Origin: Chloroflexota bacterium
GTDB lineage: Bacteria > Chloroflexota > Anaerolineae > J036 > Brachytrichaceae
Direction: 5' to 3'
DNA length: 58,333 nucleotides
Assembly: GCA_021788625.1 (NCBI GenBank)
Contig: JAJYKL010000015.1
Span: forward strand, 1 to 58,333
The translations under genes and the position numbers were made by a program. Below are positions 1-9,502 of the stretch, one piece after another. Every line of letters starts with the position of its first letter. The stretch's first letter is position 1. Under the pieces are notes generated by a model, which was not told the DNA's origin, did no database searches, and saw nothing but the letters and a program-made list of their open reading frames with translations.

Positions 1-870
1 TTGATCAACCTCGAGCGCGTTGCCGGTCTCGTACAATCTCCTGGTCCACTCGGCATACAAGGTGACCTGCTTTGTGTAGCTGACCCATACGGTAAAGTAC
101 CCTGGGTAGAAGCGATTTTAGGTGTTCCAGTCCGCGCCACCATCCACGGTGGTAGTATGCGCACACACCACTTCATAGACAGTCTGCAGGGATGGGAATC
201 ACTGAAGAGTCATCGTAACAAGAGCTGGTTCAATCTGCTGATGCTACTCACCGAGTTAATGGCCAGCCGGAGCAATGGCCGCTATGCGATTGTGCAGCCT
301 ACCATGCGCGGGCCAACGGATCTGGCTGAGGCCATCCTCGGTCCCGTCTCGATGAGTTATGCCATGTATGATGAACCACAACGCTTTATGCACTTCTTGG
401 ACGAGGTAACGACCGTCTTTATTGATGTATTACAGGAACTCTTGCGCCGATTTTCCTCCATAGCGGGTGGATACGTCAGTCCTTTTGGAATCTGGGCACC
501 CGGCACCGTGGTACGGACGCAATGCGATGCATCAGTATTCCTGTCCCCTGATCAATATGCTCACTTCTTCCTACCTCATGACTTACGCATCTGCCAGAGC
601 GTTACTTACTCATTCATGCACCTGCATTCCGTTTCGCTGCATACCATCGACTCGCTTCTGGCACAGGACAGGCCGCATGCCATCCAGATCACCGTCGAAG
701 CTGAACCAAAAGGACCCAGTCTGCACCAAATGCTACCAACCTTGAGGCGCATCCTAAGTGCCAAACCATTGTTGCTGGAAGGTCAATTTACTGAAGATCA
801 AGTGCACTGGTTACAGGATCAGTTACCAAACGGCGGGCTTGCCATTTCAGCACGCCGAAATTCCTGGTAA
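1..870 (+). CDS. URO-D superfamily protein (uroporphyrinogen decarboxylase / corrinoid methyltransferase-like), 5'-truncated
   Basis: The frame is open from base 1 to the TAA at 868-870. It leaves 289 residues where family members usually have about 340, so the true start probably lies outside the window and the TTG at base 1 need not be it. The C-terminal third carries the family pattern: a His-rich turn (M-H-L-H-S near residue 204) followed by an Ile-Asp helix, the strand AIQITVE with a Gly-Pro-Ser turn, KPLLLEG, and a closing LPNGGLAI. Members either decarboxylate uroporphyrinogen III or transfer methyl groups to corrinoids or thiols. No haem gene is adjacent, and the degenerate N-terminal region argues against a true HemE, so a substrate cannot be named. 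Membership of the superfamily is fairly clear; the specific role is not. Confidence 0.6.
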   Translation: MINLERVAGLVQSPGPLGIQGDLLCVADPYGKVPWVEAILGVPVRATIHGGSMRTHHFIDSLQGWESLKSHRNKSWFNLLMLLTELMASRSNGRYAIVQPTMRGPTDLAEAILGPVSMSYAMYDEPQRFMHFLDEVTTVFIDVLQELLRRFSSIAGGYVSPFGIWAPGTVVRTQCDASVFLSPDQYAHFFLPHDLRICQSVTYSFMHLHSVSLHTIDSLLAQDRPHAIQITVEAEPKGPSLHQMLPTLRRILSAKPLLLEGQFTEDQVHWLQDQLPNGGLAISARRNSW

Positions 871-1022
871 TTACGCATCTACACCAAAAATTGGTATTAC
901 ATTTGACGAAATATCCAGATACAGGTGCCCAAACTGCGATATACCAACATGGATCGGCTTCTGGGCTTATATATCATATACACCAATATAATATGCGCTC
1001 TATTCTGTAATCACATGTCTTA

Positions 1023-1051
1023 TATACATATCATTACAGTTGAGGTATAAT
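1023..1051 (+). promoter_or_regulatory. possible sigma70-type promoter of the receiver gene
   Basis: In an AT-rich 268-base gap a perfect TATAAT (1046-1051) lies 17 bases after TATACA (1023-1028, 4/6 match to TTGACA). It is about 90 bases before the response regulator ATG. AT-rich sequence produces such matches by chance, so this is only a candidate. Confidence 0.35.
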
Positions 1052-1138
1052 ATAGATGCAGTATAGTTGCATTAAAGATAGATAATAATATTTTACCTGG
1101 TGTATTGCGTGGTGCTGCTTTTGGATGGAGCATGAAGT

Positions 1139-1525
1139 ATGGCAAATATCCTGGTCATCGACGACAACTCATCAGTTCGGCGCGTAATCGGCTACACACT
1201 GCGTAAGCACGGCCACAACGTGACGACTGCTGAAGATGCTTTTGAGGGGTTGTCGTTATTATCTGGCACGCCTGATATAGATTTACTGATACTCGATGTG
1301 GCCATGCCAAAAATGGATGGATTAACGCTATTGAGAAAGCTCCGCCACGATGATCGATATCATCGGTTGCCAGTCATCATGTTAACAGCCAGTTGCGACG
1401 ATCAGGACCACCTTACGGCACGTGCTGAAGGGGCTGACGACTATTTGAACAAGCCTGCCAGTTCACATGAATTGATTGAAGCCGTAAGCAAGATACTTGC
1501 CATTCAAGAAAGACATCCAACTTAG
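1139..1525 (+). CDS. single-domain response regulator (CheY/Spo0F-like receiver)
   Basis: This 128-residue protein is one receiver domain and nothing else. The acidic pair D8-D9, the phospho-acceptor D53 (in LILDVAMPKMDG), T83 and K105 (YLNKP) are all in place, so it should accept phosphate from a histidine kinase. With no DNA-binding or enzymatic output domain it would act as a phosphorelay shuttle or by protein-protein contact. The ATG is preceded by GGAG eight bases upstream. The 1394-aa hybrid kinase 600 bases downstream is a plausible partner, but nothing in the sequence proves the pairing. It has its own AT-rich upstream region and looks monocistronic. Confidence 0.9.
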   Translation: MANILVIDDNSSVRRVIGYTLRKHGHNVTTAEDAFEGLSLLSGTPDIDLLILDVAMPKMDGLTLLRKLRHDDRYHRLPVIMLTASCDDQDHLTARAEGADDYLNKPASSHELIEAVSKILAIQERHPT

Positions 1526-2128
1526 GATTGCATGTTCGGAGATAGGTATCAGGCCCGCGAGACCTGATGGTGACAAACGGTATGCCAATTGGCGGCCTTA
1601 TGCTGGCACCGGTAGTTGATCGGCTGGAGCAGTTCATTTTAGTCGCTCGTATAACCGGATAGTGCCATCATGCATAAACTGTAAGTACTAGCTGTTAAGG
1701 AGCCCACGGCTCCATGTGAACATAGACCATGAAGCAATGCAAAAGCGCACCTTTCAACCTATTTGCCCACAAAAAGTGCCTGATTGAGCCTGGATGCGGA
1801 AACCCACGGGGGCGTGCGGAGGAGAGTTCATTTCATGTGATTCAGTCAGGAGCTCTGAAGCATGTTATCAGTCCGCGCTCATTCCTTGATTGTAATAATG
1901 CCGCCTTCCGGTCGAATATTGGTTTGGCAGTCCCAGGGCAATGCAAGCGTGTAGCCAGATCTGGCATAGGCGAGTGGTGTGGAGTTGGTTATCACTGTGG
2001 GGTATGGCGCACCTTGCAAGTGACGTACCTAGACAAGTCATTACCAAAACAGGCGAGAGCCCGGCAAGACATTTCATAGTTCATTCATCACGTGGAATGT
2101 GGTATGTTCATGTTGAAGGTGGCTATCA
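1526..2128. other. 603-base gap without a convincing gene
   Basis: No frame here gives a protein-like product. A 116-codon frame (1729-2079) and shorter ones have Cys/Arg-rich, family-less translations. A 6-bp inverted repeat, GGAGCC-CAC-GGCTCC (1699-1713), could form a small hairpin between the receiver gene and the hybrid kinase but has no T-run; arms of this length are expected by chance in a window this size. The ribosome site of the next gene, AAGGTGG, lies about six bases before its ATG. Confidence 0.5.
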
Positions 2129-5100
2129 ATGAATGAAACCAAGGCGCCTGCCCGCCCGCAACACCATTTGCTTCGTCCCCGTGAGAGCTGGGCACTGCCG
2201 GGCTATGTCCTGCTTGCGGCAGCCTTCAGTTTCGCATTGATCGCATTGCAAGCATCCTACCTGTTACTTGTTTTACTACTACTACCTATCGGCCTTGCCG
2301 CGTTAACCTACCCGCGGTATGTCTCCTACATCATGATCGCCATATTGGTGGTATTCGGCGCATGTGTGGTGTGGTTTGGTGTCGCAGAACCAGCAGGTTG
2401 GCCGGAGCTCCTGGCGGAGTTCGGTTTGGTCCTGTTACTGTTGCCATTGGGGGTGTGTGAGCTTCTTTTCCGCCTGCGAAATGAACGCGAAAAAGCACAA
2501 CAGCGTGCGATGCTCCTGGCACAGGTAGTACAGGACAGTCCGAGTCTGATACTGCGTATTAGTTCAGATGGCAAGATTGCGGAACAAAACGCTTCTGCAG
2601 ATGAGTTGTTTTCATCAAGCAGCCTGCGCTTCGACAATACGATTCCATCTGAATGGCTCAGCCCAGTGCAGGACGCTCTGCGAACGCATACACCGAAGGA
2701 ACTGGAGCTGATGGTAAGCGATCGTTACCTCCAGTGCACCTTTATCCCCCTTGGCAATGAAGTGGACGTATATGGCAGCGAAGTGACCCGCTTCCATCGG
2801 CTCGAGGAGTCATTGCGGCAGAGTCAGGATCGTGCAGCCCTGTTCCGCCGTCTCTCGGGCGCTATAAACGAAGGCATCGTAATCCATGATGGTGGCGTGA
2901 TTGTGGATGCCAATGATGCTTTTGCCAGTATGTTTGGGTACGAGCTGGCGCAGGTCATCGGTTCACCGCTCGTCCAATACACGACTCCGGAATACGGCAC
3001 TTTGTTGCGCGAGCGAATCAGCAACTGGAATGAAGTGCCATTTGAGATCACCGGCTTACGTCGTGATGGCTCAACATTCCTGGTGGGCGCCGTCGGCAAG
3101 GAAGCAATGTTCAAGAGCCGGCCTGCAAGGGTCATGGTGGTACAGGATATTACCGAGCGGAAAAAATCCGAAAAAAAGCTTCAACGCCAGCACGCCTACC
3201 TCGAAGCCTTGCACGCCACCTGGCCCGCGCTGGTGAACCGGCTCGAGCTCTCGGACATCCTGCAAACGGTCACCTATCAGGCCGCCCATCTGGTGAACAC
3301 ACAGTACGGTTGCCTGTATGTGGTGAATCCCGAGCCAAATGTTCTGGAACTCAAGGTGAGCCTGGGTATTCAGGCTGACACCCTCAACACGCGGATTCGT
3401 AAAGGTGAGGGACTGGCTGGTCACGTTTGGGAGAGCGGACAGACAATCATCTTGCGTGACTTCACGGCCTGGGACAATCACGTACCTAACTCCAACGCAA
3501 ACCGGCTCTATGCCACCGTGGGGCTACCCCTTACTTCGCGCGGTCAGGTTATTGGCGTGGTCGGCATCATGCATGATGACCCGTCGTTAAGTTTCGACGA
3601 TGAGGAGATCGAGCTTCTCAATCGGTTCGTTCATCTGGCATCCATTGCACTCGACAATGCCCGACTGTATTCCGCAGCCGAGCAGGAGATAGCCGAACGT
3701 AAACGCACCGAGCAGGAATTACAGGCCCAGCGCGACTTTGCCTTGCAGGTGATGAATAGCATGGGGCAAGGGCTTACCATTTCGGATCGCGAAGGCCACT
3801 TCACTTTCGTAAACACAGCCTATGCCGGCATGCTCGAATGCTCGCCCGAGTCATTACTCGGGGCCACGCCATACGATGTGGTTTTAGCCCAGGATCACCC
3901 CATTGTCGACAATGCTTTCACACGGCAACGCACAGGTGAGCCGGCCAGCTTCGAGTCCCGTCTGATGACGACTACTGGCAAAATGATTTATGCCATGACG
4001 ACGGCCGTTCCGATCTACCGCGATAGTGAGGTCACCAGCTACATCGCCGTCGTCACAGACCTGTCTGAGCGCCGGCAGATGGAAGATGCTTTACGCGAAA
4101 GCGAAGAGTCCATCCGCACCCTCTATACCATTACGTCGTCACAGAAACTTGAGTATGCTCAAAAGATACAGGCCCTATTGCAATTGGGTCGACAGCGCCT
4201 GGGTCTGTCGTCGGGCTTTCTGGCGCGCGTGCACGAGTCACAGTGGGAGGTGATGGAAGTCAGCTCGGATGCTAACAAGATCACCAAAGGACTGGTGTAC
4301 GACGAGCGATTAACATACTGCCACCAGGTTGTCACGACACGCGAGCCACTCTGCATCCCCCACGCTCAGGATTCAGCCTGGAAGGTACATCCTGCTTACG
4401 AGATCACAGGTTGGGAAACGTATTTGGGCGTGCCCATAATCGTCGATAACCAGGTCTATGGCACACTGGGCTTTGCGAGCAGCGTGGCCCGCCCAGCGCC
4501 GTTCAAAGGCGCTGAACTGGAGTTTTTAAAGCTCATGGCTTTATGGATCGGTGGTGAAGTGGAACGCGAACGCAACGTTAAGCAACTCACCCTCTATACC
4601 TCCGAGATAGCCATGAAGAATGATGAGTTAGCCCAGGCGCGTGATCAGGCACTGGATGCATCACGCCTCAAGTCCGAGTTTCTGGCAATGATGAGTCATG
4701 AAATCCGCACACCCATGAACTCCATCATTGGCATGGCTGAGCTGCTTATAGACACGCCGCTAAACTCTGATCAACACGATTTCGCCTCCACGATATTCGA
4801 TGCCGCGCAATCATTGCTGGCAATCATTAACGAGATTCTCGACTTCTCCAAGATTGAGGCGGGGCGCTTGATTCTGGATAGCATCGATTTCAATCTGGAT
4901 GAAGTGGTGGATAAGGCCACGCAGGTGGTACTGCCCAAGGCGACTGAGAAGGGGCTTGCTGTGATGACATACATCGCACCCGAGATACCTACTCTCCTGT
5001 GCGGTGATCCATTAAGGCTGCGTCAGGTATTTCTCAACCTTCTAAGCAACGCTGTAAAGTTCACCGAGCACGGAGAGATCACGGTGCGTGTTACTGTCGT

Positions 5101-6313
5101 GAGCATGTCGGGAGATCAAACGGTGCTGCGGTTCAGCGTTTCAGACACCGGCATCGGCCTGTCTGAAGTTGCGCGAGAGCGCTTGTTCCAACCATTCACT
5201 CAAGCCGATGGTTCCACCCGTCGCAAATACGGTGGCACTGGACTGGGGCTGGTGATATCCAAGCGATTGGCCGAGCTCATGGGTGGTTCGATTGGTGTTG
5301 TGAGCGAGGAAAATCAGGGTTCCGAGTTTTGGTTTACGGCAAGTTTTGCTGCAGCCAGGTCCAATGAGTTGCCACCAGAACCCGTGGCCAATATACAGGG
5401 ACTGCGAGTGTTAGTGGTTGATGATAGCAAAGCACATCGCGATATTCTGCGCGGATACCTGGAATCATATGGCGCTCGCTGTGTCTGTGTGCCAGGAGGC
5501 GCCAGTACCGTCCCAACGTTGCTTCGATCCCGAGCCAGCGGCGATCCATTCTCTGTAGCTCTCGTGGATATGGTAATGCCTGATATGGATGGTTTTGGAG
5601 TGGCTCGCGCGGTCTGGCAAATACCCGAACTGGCAGGCCAGCCAATTATTCTGATCACAAGCCACGACGAGCGCGAAAGGGCAGATCAAGCTCGCCAGGC
5701 CGGCTTCGCAGCCTACCTGGTAAAGCCCGTTCGCCGCGCAGCGCTCGCGGCTGCGGTTGCCGCAGCCGCTACGACCACACCTTCACCTGCACCTGCTTCG
5801 GTTGATCTGACCGCCGCACCGGTTAGCCCGCAACAGGTAGCGAGCCACTCCGCCCAGCCGCTCAATGCGGACCGACCCATCTTGCTGGTCGAGGATAACC
5901 CAGCCAATCAGAAGCTAGTCCTGGCGCAACTGGAGAAACTCGGTTACGTTGGGCAGCCTGTCGATAGCGGCAAGATTGCCGTGGATCTCGTGAAGAGTAT
6001 GCCAGGTCGCTTTGCGTTGATATTTATGGATTGCCAAATGCCCGATATGGATGGCTACGAAGCGACGCGCATCATACGTCGTATTGAACAGGAAACAGGC
6101 CAACTCCATACCCCGATCATCGCAATGACAGCATCAGCCATGGAAGAAGACCGCAACGAATGCCTGGCAGCTGGTATGGACGATTATGCCAGTAAACCCG
6201 TGCGGACCAGTGTGCTACATGATCTCATCGAACACTGGATAACATTTTCTCGCAGCACTGATGGATCTCCACCTCAACCCAGCCCAGTTGTCGTGCCAAG
6301 TCCAGGTCCTTAA
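2129..6313 (+). CDS. membrane hybrid sensor histidine kinase (PAS/GAF sensors, two receivers)
   Basis: This 1394-residue BarA/Tor-like hybrid kinase has, in order: about four membrane helices (20-113), PAS (130-225), PAS (236-350), GAF (358-515), PAS (540-655), GAF (660-810), a coiled coil, HisKA with the H-box SHEIRTP (phospho-acceptor H857), HATPase_c with N-box Asn near 974 and DTGIGL and GTGLGL boxes, then two receivers. The receiver phospho-acceptors are D1147 ([13 protein letters not shown]) and D1301 ([13 protein letters not shown]); each receiver has its acidic pair and Lys. There is no Hpt domain, so phosphate must leave through a separate protein. The lone receiver upstream is a candidate acceptor or competitor. 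The start is supported by AAGGTGG six bases before the ATG. The ligand sensed is unknown. Confidence 0.95.
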   Translation: MNETKAPARPQHHLLRPRESWALPGYVLLAAAFSFALIALQASYLLLVLLLLPIGLAALTYPRYVSYIMIAILVVFGACVVWFGVAEPAGWPELLAEFGLVLLLLPLGVCELLFRLRNEREKAQQRAMLLAQVVQDSPSLILRISSDGKIAEQNASADELFSSSSLRFDNTIPSEWLSPVQDALRTHTPKELELMVSDRYLQCTFIPLGNEVDVYGSEVTRFHRLEESLRQSQDRAALFRRLSGAINEGIVIHDGGVIVDANDAFASMFGYELAQVIGSPLVQYTTPEYGTLLRERISNWNEVPFEITGLRRDGSTFLVGAVGKEAMFKSRPARVMVVQDITERKKSEKKLQRQHAYLEALHATWPALVNRLELSDILQTVTYQAAHLVNTQYGCLYVVNPEPNVLELKVSLGIQADTLNTRIRKGEGLAGHVWESGQTIILRDFTAWDNHVPNSNANRLYATVGLPLTSRGQVIGVVGIMHDDPSLSFDDEEIELLNRFVHLASIALDNARLYSAAEQEIAERKRTEQELQAQRDFALQVMNSMGQGLTISDREGHFTFVNTAYAGMLECSPESLLGATPYDVVLAQDHPIVDNAFTRQRTGEPASFESRLMTTTGKMIYAMTTAVPIYRDSEVTSYIAVVTDLSERRQMEDALRESEESIRTLYTITSSQKLEYAQKIQALLQLGRQRLGLSSGFLARVHESQWEVMEVSSDANKITKGLVYDERLTYCHQVVTTREPLCIPHAQDSAWKVHPAYEITGWETYLGVPIIVDNQVYGTLGFASSVARPAPFKGAELEFLKLMALWIGGEVERERNVKQLTLYTSEIAMKNDELAQARDQALDASRLKSEFLAMMSHEIRTPMNSIIGMAELLIDTPLNSDQHDFASTIFDAAQSLLAIINEILDFSKIEAGRLILDSIDFNLDEVVDKATQVVLPKATEKGLAVMTYIAPEIPTLLCGDPLRLRQVFLNLLSNAVKFTEHGEITVRVTVVSMSGDQTVLRFSVSDTGIGLSEVARERLFQPFTQADGSTRRKYGGTGLGLVISKRLAELMGGSIGVVSEENQGSEFWFTASFAAARSNELPPEPVANIQGLRVLVVDDSKAHRDILRGYLESYGARCVCVPGGASTVPTLLRSRASGDPFSVALVDMVMPDMDGFGVARAVWQIPELAGQPIILITSHDERERADQARQAGFAAYLVKPVRRAALAAAVAAAATTTPSPAPASVDLTAAPVSPQQVASHSAQPLNADRPILLVEDNPANQKLVLAQLEKLGYVGQPVDSGKIAVDLVKSMPGRFALIFMDCQMPDMDGYEATRIIRRIEQETGQLHTPIIAMTASAMEEDRNECLAAGMDDYASKPVRTSVLHDLIEHWITFSRSTDGSPPQPSPVVVPSPGP

Positions 6314-7270
6314 TCGATCGACAAGTAATACCAGCGAGCCTAGAGGTAAAAGTAGTCACATCCACATTGGTGCGTTAATATCAGACCCTACCCTGATGAG
6401 TTAGCGCAGCCAGTTCCGTGATGGTGACGGCAAGGAATCGGAATTGGCTGCTAATATCAACTGCGCGTCCAGGCACTCGCCCAGCACATTCATGTGCAGA
6501 CAGCTTGTAAGTATGGTCGCCACGTTGTCTGCATCGGTTGTCAATCCTATGCATACATCGACCATCGACCTCACGCCTTCGCATCCAAGGCAGCTATTAT
6601 GACTGCTACAGACTAATCATCAGCCAGGAATTTTCCTGGTGAAGACCGGGTCAACATATCGAACAATGATGTGACAACCTCCCTCACCAACTTGCTATCA
6701 TGTTGCAAAACTCGTAGATGACCCCGCTGGTTATCCATTGGTACGATCTAAATTCCACCTGTAACCTGTGAACGCGGGATGGCTGCTGTGCAAGTAATAG
6801 CTAGTGCGTCTGTTTTGCCCGATGCATCAGGGAATATAGCCATGCGTTGACCGGTATTTGAGGTTACAGAGAAGTGAATCTAGACTGGGCAGTCATGATT
6901 ATACGTATGACCTGTACTGGAGCCGACCGCTTATCAATGAAGCATGCACTGCTAAATGTCAATGCGACTCGCGAGTTTTATATGTATGGTGCGTTAACTC
7001 ATAAAACGACTCTTTCACGATGATGCAGCTTAACCGCATCGTTACTGTACGATAAATTAAATTCAAGTGTATTATGGCAATATCAGATGTATTAAGCTGT
7101 AAGGATAATTGAGTACATGGTCAGCTTCTGCAGATATAGTTCTTATATAATTCATGCCTGGCCGCTAACTCTGGAGATGTCAATCATTCCAGGCAAATAC
7201 ATCACGATGGAATCGTTGAGCACACAGTAGACCATACTGGAATCCATCGATCTCAGAACTAAAATTAAAC
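6314..7270. other. 957-base gap, no gene recognised
   Basis: Stops are frequent in all six frames and no protein family can be recognised. The right half (about 6900-7200) is AT-rich and probably carries the promoter of the methyltransferase/GH3 pair. An inverted repeat with 7-bp arms, CCAGGAA-TT-TTCCTGG, lies at 6624-6639, and loosely repeated GAGTTTTAT / ATAAAACGACTC arms lie near 6972-7012. None is strong enough to name. The region could hold a small RNA or a decayed gene. Confidence 0.5.
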
Positions 7271-7864
7271 ATGGTCGTCGCAATTGTCTGCATATTGAGT
7301 GCCGTAGGCTACGCCAGCATTATTGCCATCGATATACCTACCTTACGTAACAGACGAATGGCGAAGTTGGTGACCATCATCACCGGAGTGGGTGCCTTAT
7401 CTGCTGCGTACACCCTGATGGTTCAGGGAGGGCCTCGGTTGAACTTGCCCAAATGGTCGACGTGGGTTGGTGTCGTGTTCCTCGTCGCCGGTGGCATACT
7501 GGTGATCTACTCTGCATGGTTAGAGATACCATTGGCCGTGGCGCGTGTGGCTCGCTCAAGTGCCAATGACTCGCGCGAATGGACCGGAAACACATTTCGA
7601 GGTGGCACGTATGCGTTATGCAGACACCCAGGCTTACTGTGGATGACAGTGTGCCTGACTGGACTTGTCCTGGTTACTGATCTGGCACCAGTTGCCTACC
7701 TTGCTCTCGGGTGGTTTGGCCTTGATTTGCTAGTCATTACGGTCCAGGATCGGGTGATTTTCCCCAACATGCTCAAGGGTTATACAGAATATCGCCAGAC
7801 AACCCCCTTCATCATACCCAATCGAAACAGCGTTCGAGCTATATTGAATCAGAATACGCAATAA
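7271..7864 (+). CDS. integral-membrane methyltransferase, ICMT/NnrU/PEMT-like
   Basis: This 197-residue protein has four to five hydrophobic helices (about 1-20, 33-50, 62-84 and a pair at 123-160). It carries the signature of the isoprenylcysteine carboxyl-methyltransferase / phospholipid methyltransferase superfamily: CRHPGLLW near residue 117, then Q-D-R-V-I-F-P and a Y-x-x-Y-R-x-x-T-P-F-I-I-P tail. In these enzymes the RHP motif and the C-terminal segment bind S-adenosylmethionine at the membrane. The substrate cannot be told. The stop lies eight bases before the GH3-family start, so the two are almost certainly co-transcribed, suggesting that one modifies the product or carrier used by the other. 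Confidence 0.7.
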   Translation: MVVAIVCILSAVGYASIIAIDIPTLRNRRMAKLVTIITGVGALSAAYTLMVQGGPRLNLPKWSTWVGVVFLVAGGILVIYSAWLEIPLAVARVARSSANDSREWTGNTFRGGTYALCRHPGLLWMTVCLTGLVLVTDLAPVAYLALGWFGLDLLVITVQDRVIFPNMLKGYTEYRQTTPFIIPNRNSVRAILNQNTQ

Positions 7865-7872
7865 GGCACCTC

Positions 7873-9501
7873 ATGAGTAACTACCAGCAAAAAACCAGTG
7901 ACCTTATACGAATCGGAGAATACGAGCGAGCCTGGAACCGCCACTGCGGCTTTTTGGATTTGTCCATAGAGGAGTTCATGCAAATCCAGTGGCGGTTATT
8001 GCAGGAACAGTTTCGCATTGCCAGCAGTAGCAAACTCTGGCAGAGTCTATTCGCTCAGGCGGCTGCAGTGAAGGATGTTCGGGAATTCCGACAGATGATC
8101 CCACTGACAACCTATGCCGATTATGAGAGTTATTTGGCGGATAAACCAGATGACATGTTAAGTCGCCCAGTGGTAGCCTGGTCACGTACATCGGGTCGTG
8201 GGGGTCAACCCAAGTGGTCACCTTTTACTGATGAAGCCTTCCGACACCTTGGCGAGTGCGCCATGGCTAATATATACCTGTCCACCGCCTCCCGCCGTGG
8301 CGAGACTAATGTGTATCCGAATGACCTGCTGGTCTACAACACCCCGTCTCGTCCCTACATGAGTGGCTTGGCCATCGAATCACTTACACAAGTGTTCGAC
8401 TTCCGTTATATTCCATCTCTTACAGATACGTCGCAGTTGAGTTACCAGGAGCGCAACAATCGTATTTTCCAGCAGGCTATGGTCGAAGGCATGGATATTC
8501 TGGGGTCGATGACCATCGTAGCTGTGAAAATGGGAGAACAGTTCGAGAAAGGGCTGAACCATCAGCAAGCATTTTCGCTTTGGATGCTTCACCCTAGTCT
8601 GTTATGGCGTATAGTGCGCGCGCGGATCAGGGCTCGTAAAGACGGACGTAGCTACATCCTCCCGCGCGATCTCTGGCAACCACGAGGGGTGTTATGCGGT
8701 GGCGCCGATACCACACTTTACCGTGAGCGCATCAAGGCATATTGGGGTGTCTATCCACACGAGATCTATGGATGCACTGAGGCAGGGATGATGGCGATGC
8801 AGGCATGGGACCACCTTGATATGACGTTCATCCCTGCCACGGCGTTTTATGAGTTCATTCCTTCTGACGCATGGGCCACCGAACGCCTGCAAGGTAAAGT
8901 ACCTGACCAGACTCTCCTTATGGATGAGCTCGAAGTCGGCAAACGATATGAGGTGGTCATCAGCAATTTCCACGGTGGAGCATTCCTGCGTTACCGCATG
9001 CATGACCTGGTTGAGGTGACCAGTCTGGGTAACGATAAGCTTGGCATTCGCTTACCGCAATTCCGGTTTTATGGCCGCTCAGGTGACTTTATTGACCTGT
9101 CCGGATTCGCCGGCCTGATTGACGAACGCCAGCTTACCGCTGCGATCGATGCAATCGGCGTACAAAACGTGGACTGGGTCGTCTGCAAAGAGATCCAACA
9201 AAATAACTCAACGCTGCACCTCTATATCGAGCTCGCACAAGGTGAGAAGTGCTCTCCGCAGGATATTGGACAACTCGTGCATAGTCAGCTCAAGGCTCGG
9301 AACGCAGACTACGCCAATATCGAAACGATGCTGGGCTACACCCCCATATACGTAACGACCTTATCCCCAGGAACGTTCAACCGATATATAGCCTATCAGG
9401 TTGCACACGGCGCCGATCTGGGCCACATGAAACCCTCACATATTCAGCCTTCACCAGCTGTAATGAAGATGCTCCTCGCTATGAGTGCTGAGGTCGCTTG
9501 A
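7873..9501 (+). CDS. GH3-family acyl-adenylate-forming enzyme
   Basis: This 542-residue protein spans the whole GH3 fold, the firefly-luciferase-like enzymes known in plants as auxin and jasmonate amidosynthetases. The ATP-binding motif SRTSGRGGQPKW lies near residues 103-114. The second nucleotide motif is YGCTEAG (299-305), followed by the YEVVISNFHGGAFLRYRMHDLV block and a small C-terminal domain (about 400-530). Plant members adenylate a carboxylic acid and couple it to an amino acid; bacterial members are mostly uncharacterised, so the acyl and acceptor substrates are unknown. It sits eight bases after a membrane methyltransferase, and the next gene starts at or just before its stop, consistent with one transcript of three genes. 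Confidence 0.85.
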   Translation: MSNYQQKTSDLIRIGEYERAWNRHCGFLDLSIEEFMQIQWRLLQEQFRIASSSKLWQSLFAQAAAVKDVREFRQMIPLTTYADYESYLADKPDDMLSRPVVAWSRTSGRGGQPKWSPFTDEAFRHLGECAMANIYLSTASRRGETNVYPNDLLVYNTPSRPYMSGLAIESLTQVFDFRYIPSLTDTSQLSYQERNNRIFQQAMVEGMDILGSMTIVAVKMGEQFEKGLNHQQAFSLWMLHPSLLWRIVRARIRARKDGRSYILPRDLWQPRGVLCGGADTTLYRERIKAYWGVYPHEIYGCTEAGMMAMQAWDHLDMTFIPATAFYEFIPSDAWATERLQGKVPDQTLLMDELEVGKRYEVVISNFHGGAFLRYRMHDLVEVTSLGNDKLGIRLPQFRFYGRSGDFIDLSGFAGLIDERQLTAAIDAIGVQNVDWVVCKEIQQNNSTLHLYIELAQGEKCSPQDIGQLVHSQLKARNADYANIETMLGYTPIYVTTLSPGTFNRYIAYQVAHGADLGHMKPSHIQPSPAVMKMLLAMSAEVA

Positions 9502-9502
9502 T

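Noticed and set aside
1729-2079. 116-codon + strand frame before the hybrid kinase
   Set aside because: Cys/Arg-rich translation with no family and no ribosome site; likely chance.
7873-9501. Plant contamination as the source of the GH3 gene
   Set aside because: It has bacterial gene spacing, no introns and sits in an operon-like array; GH3 homologues are known in bacteria.
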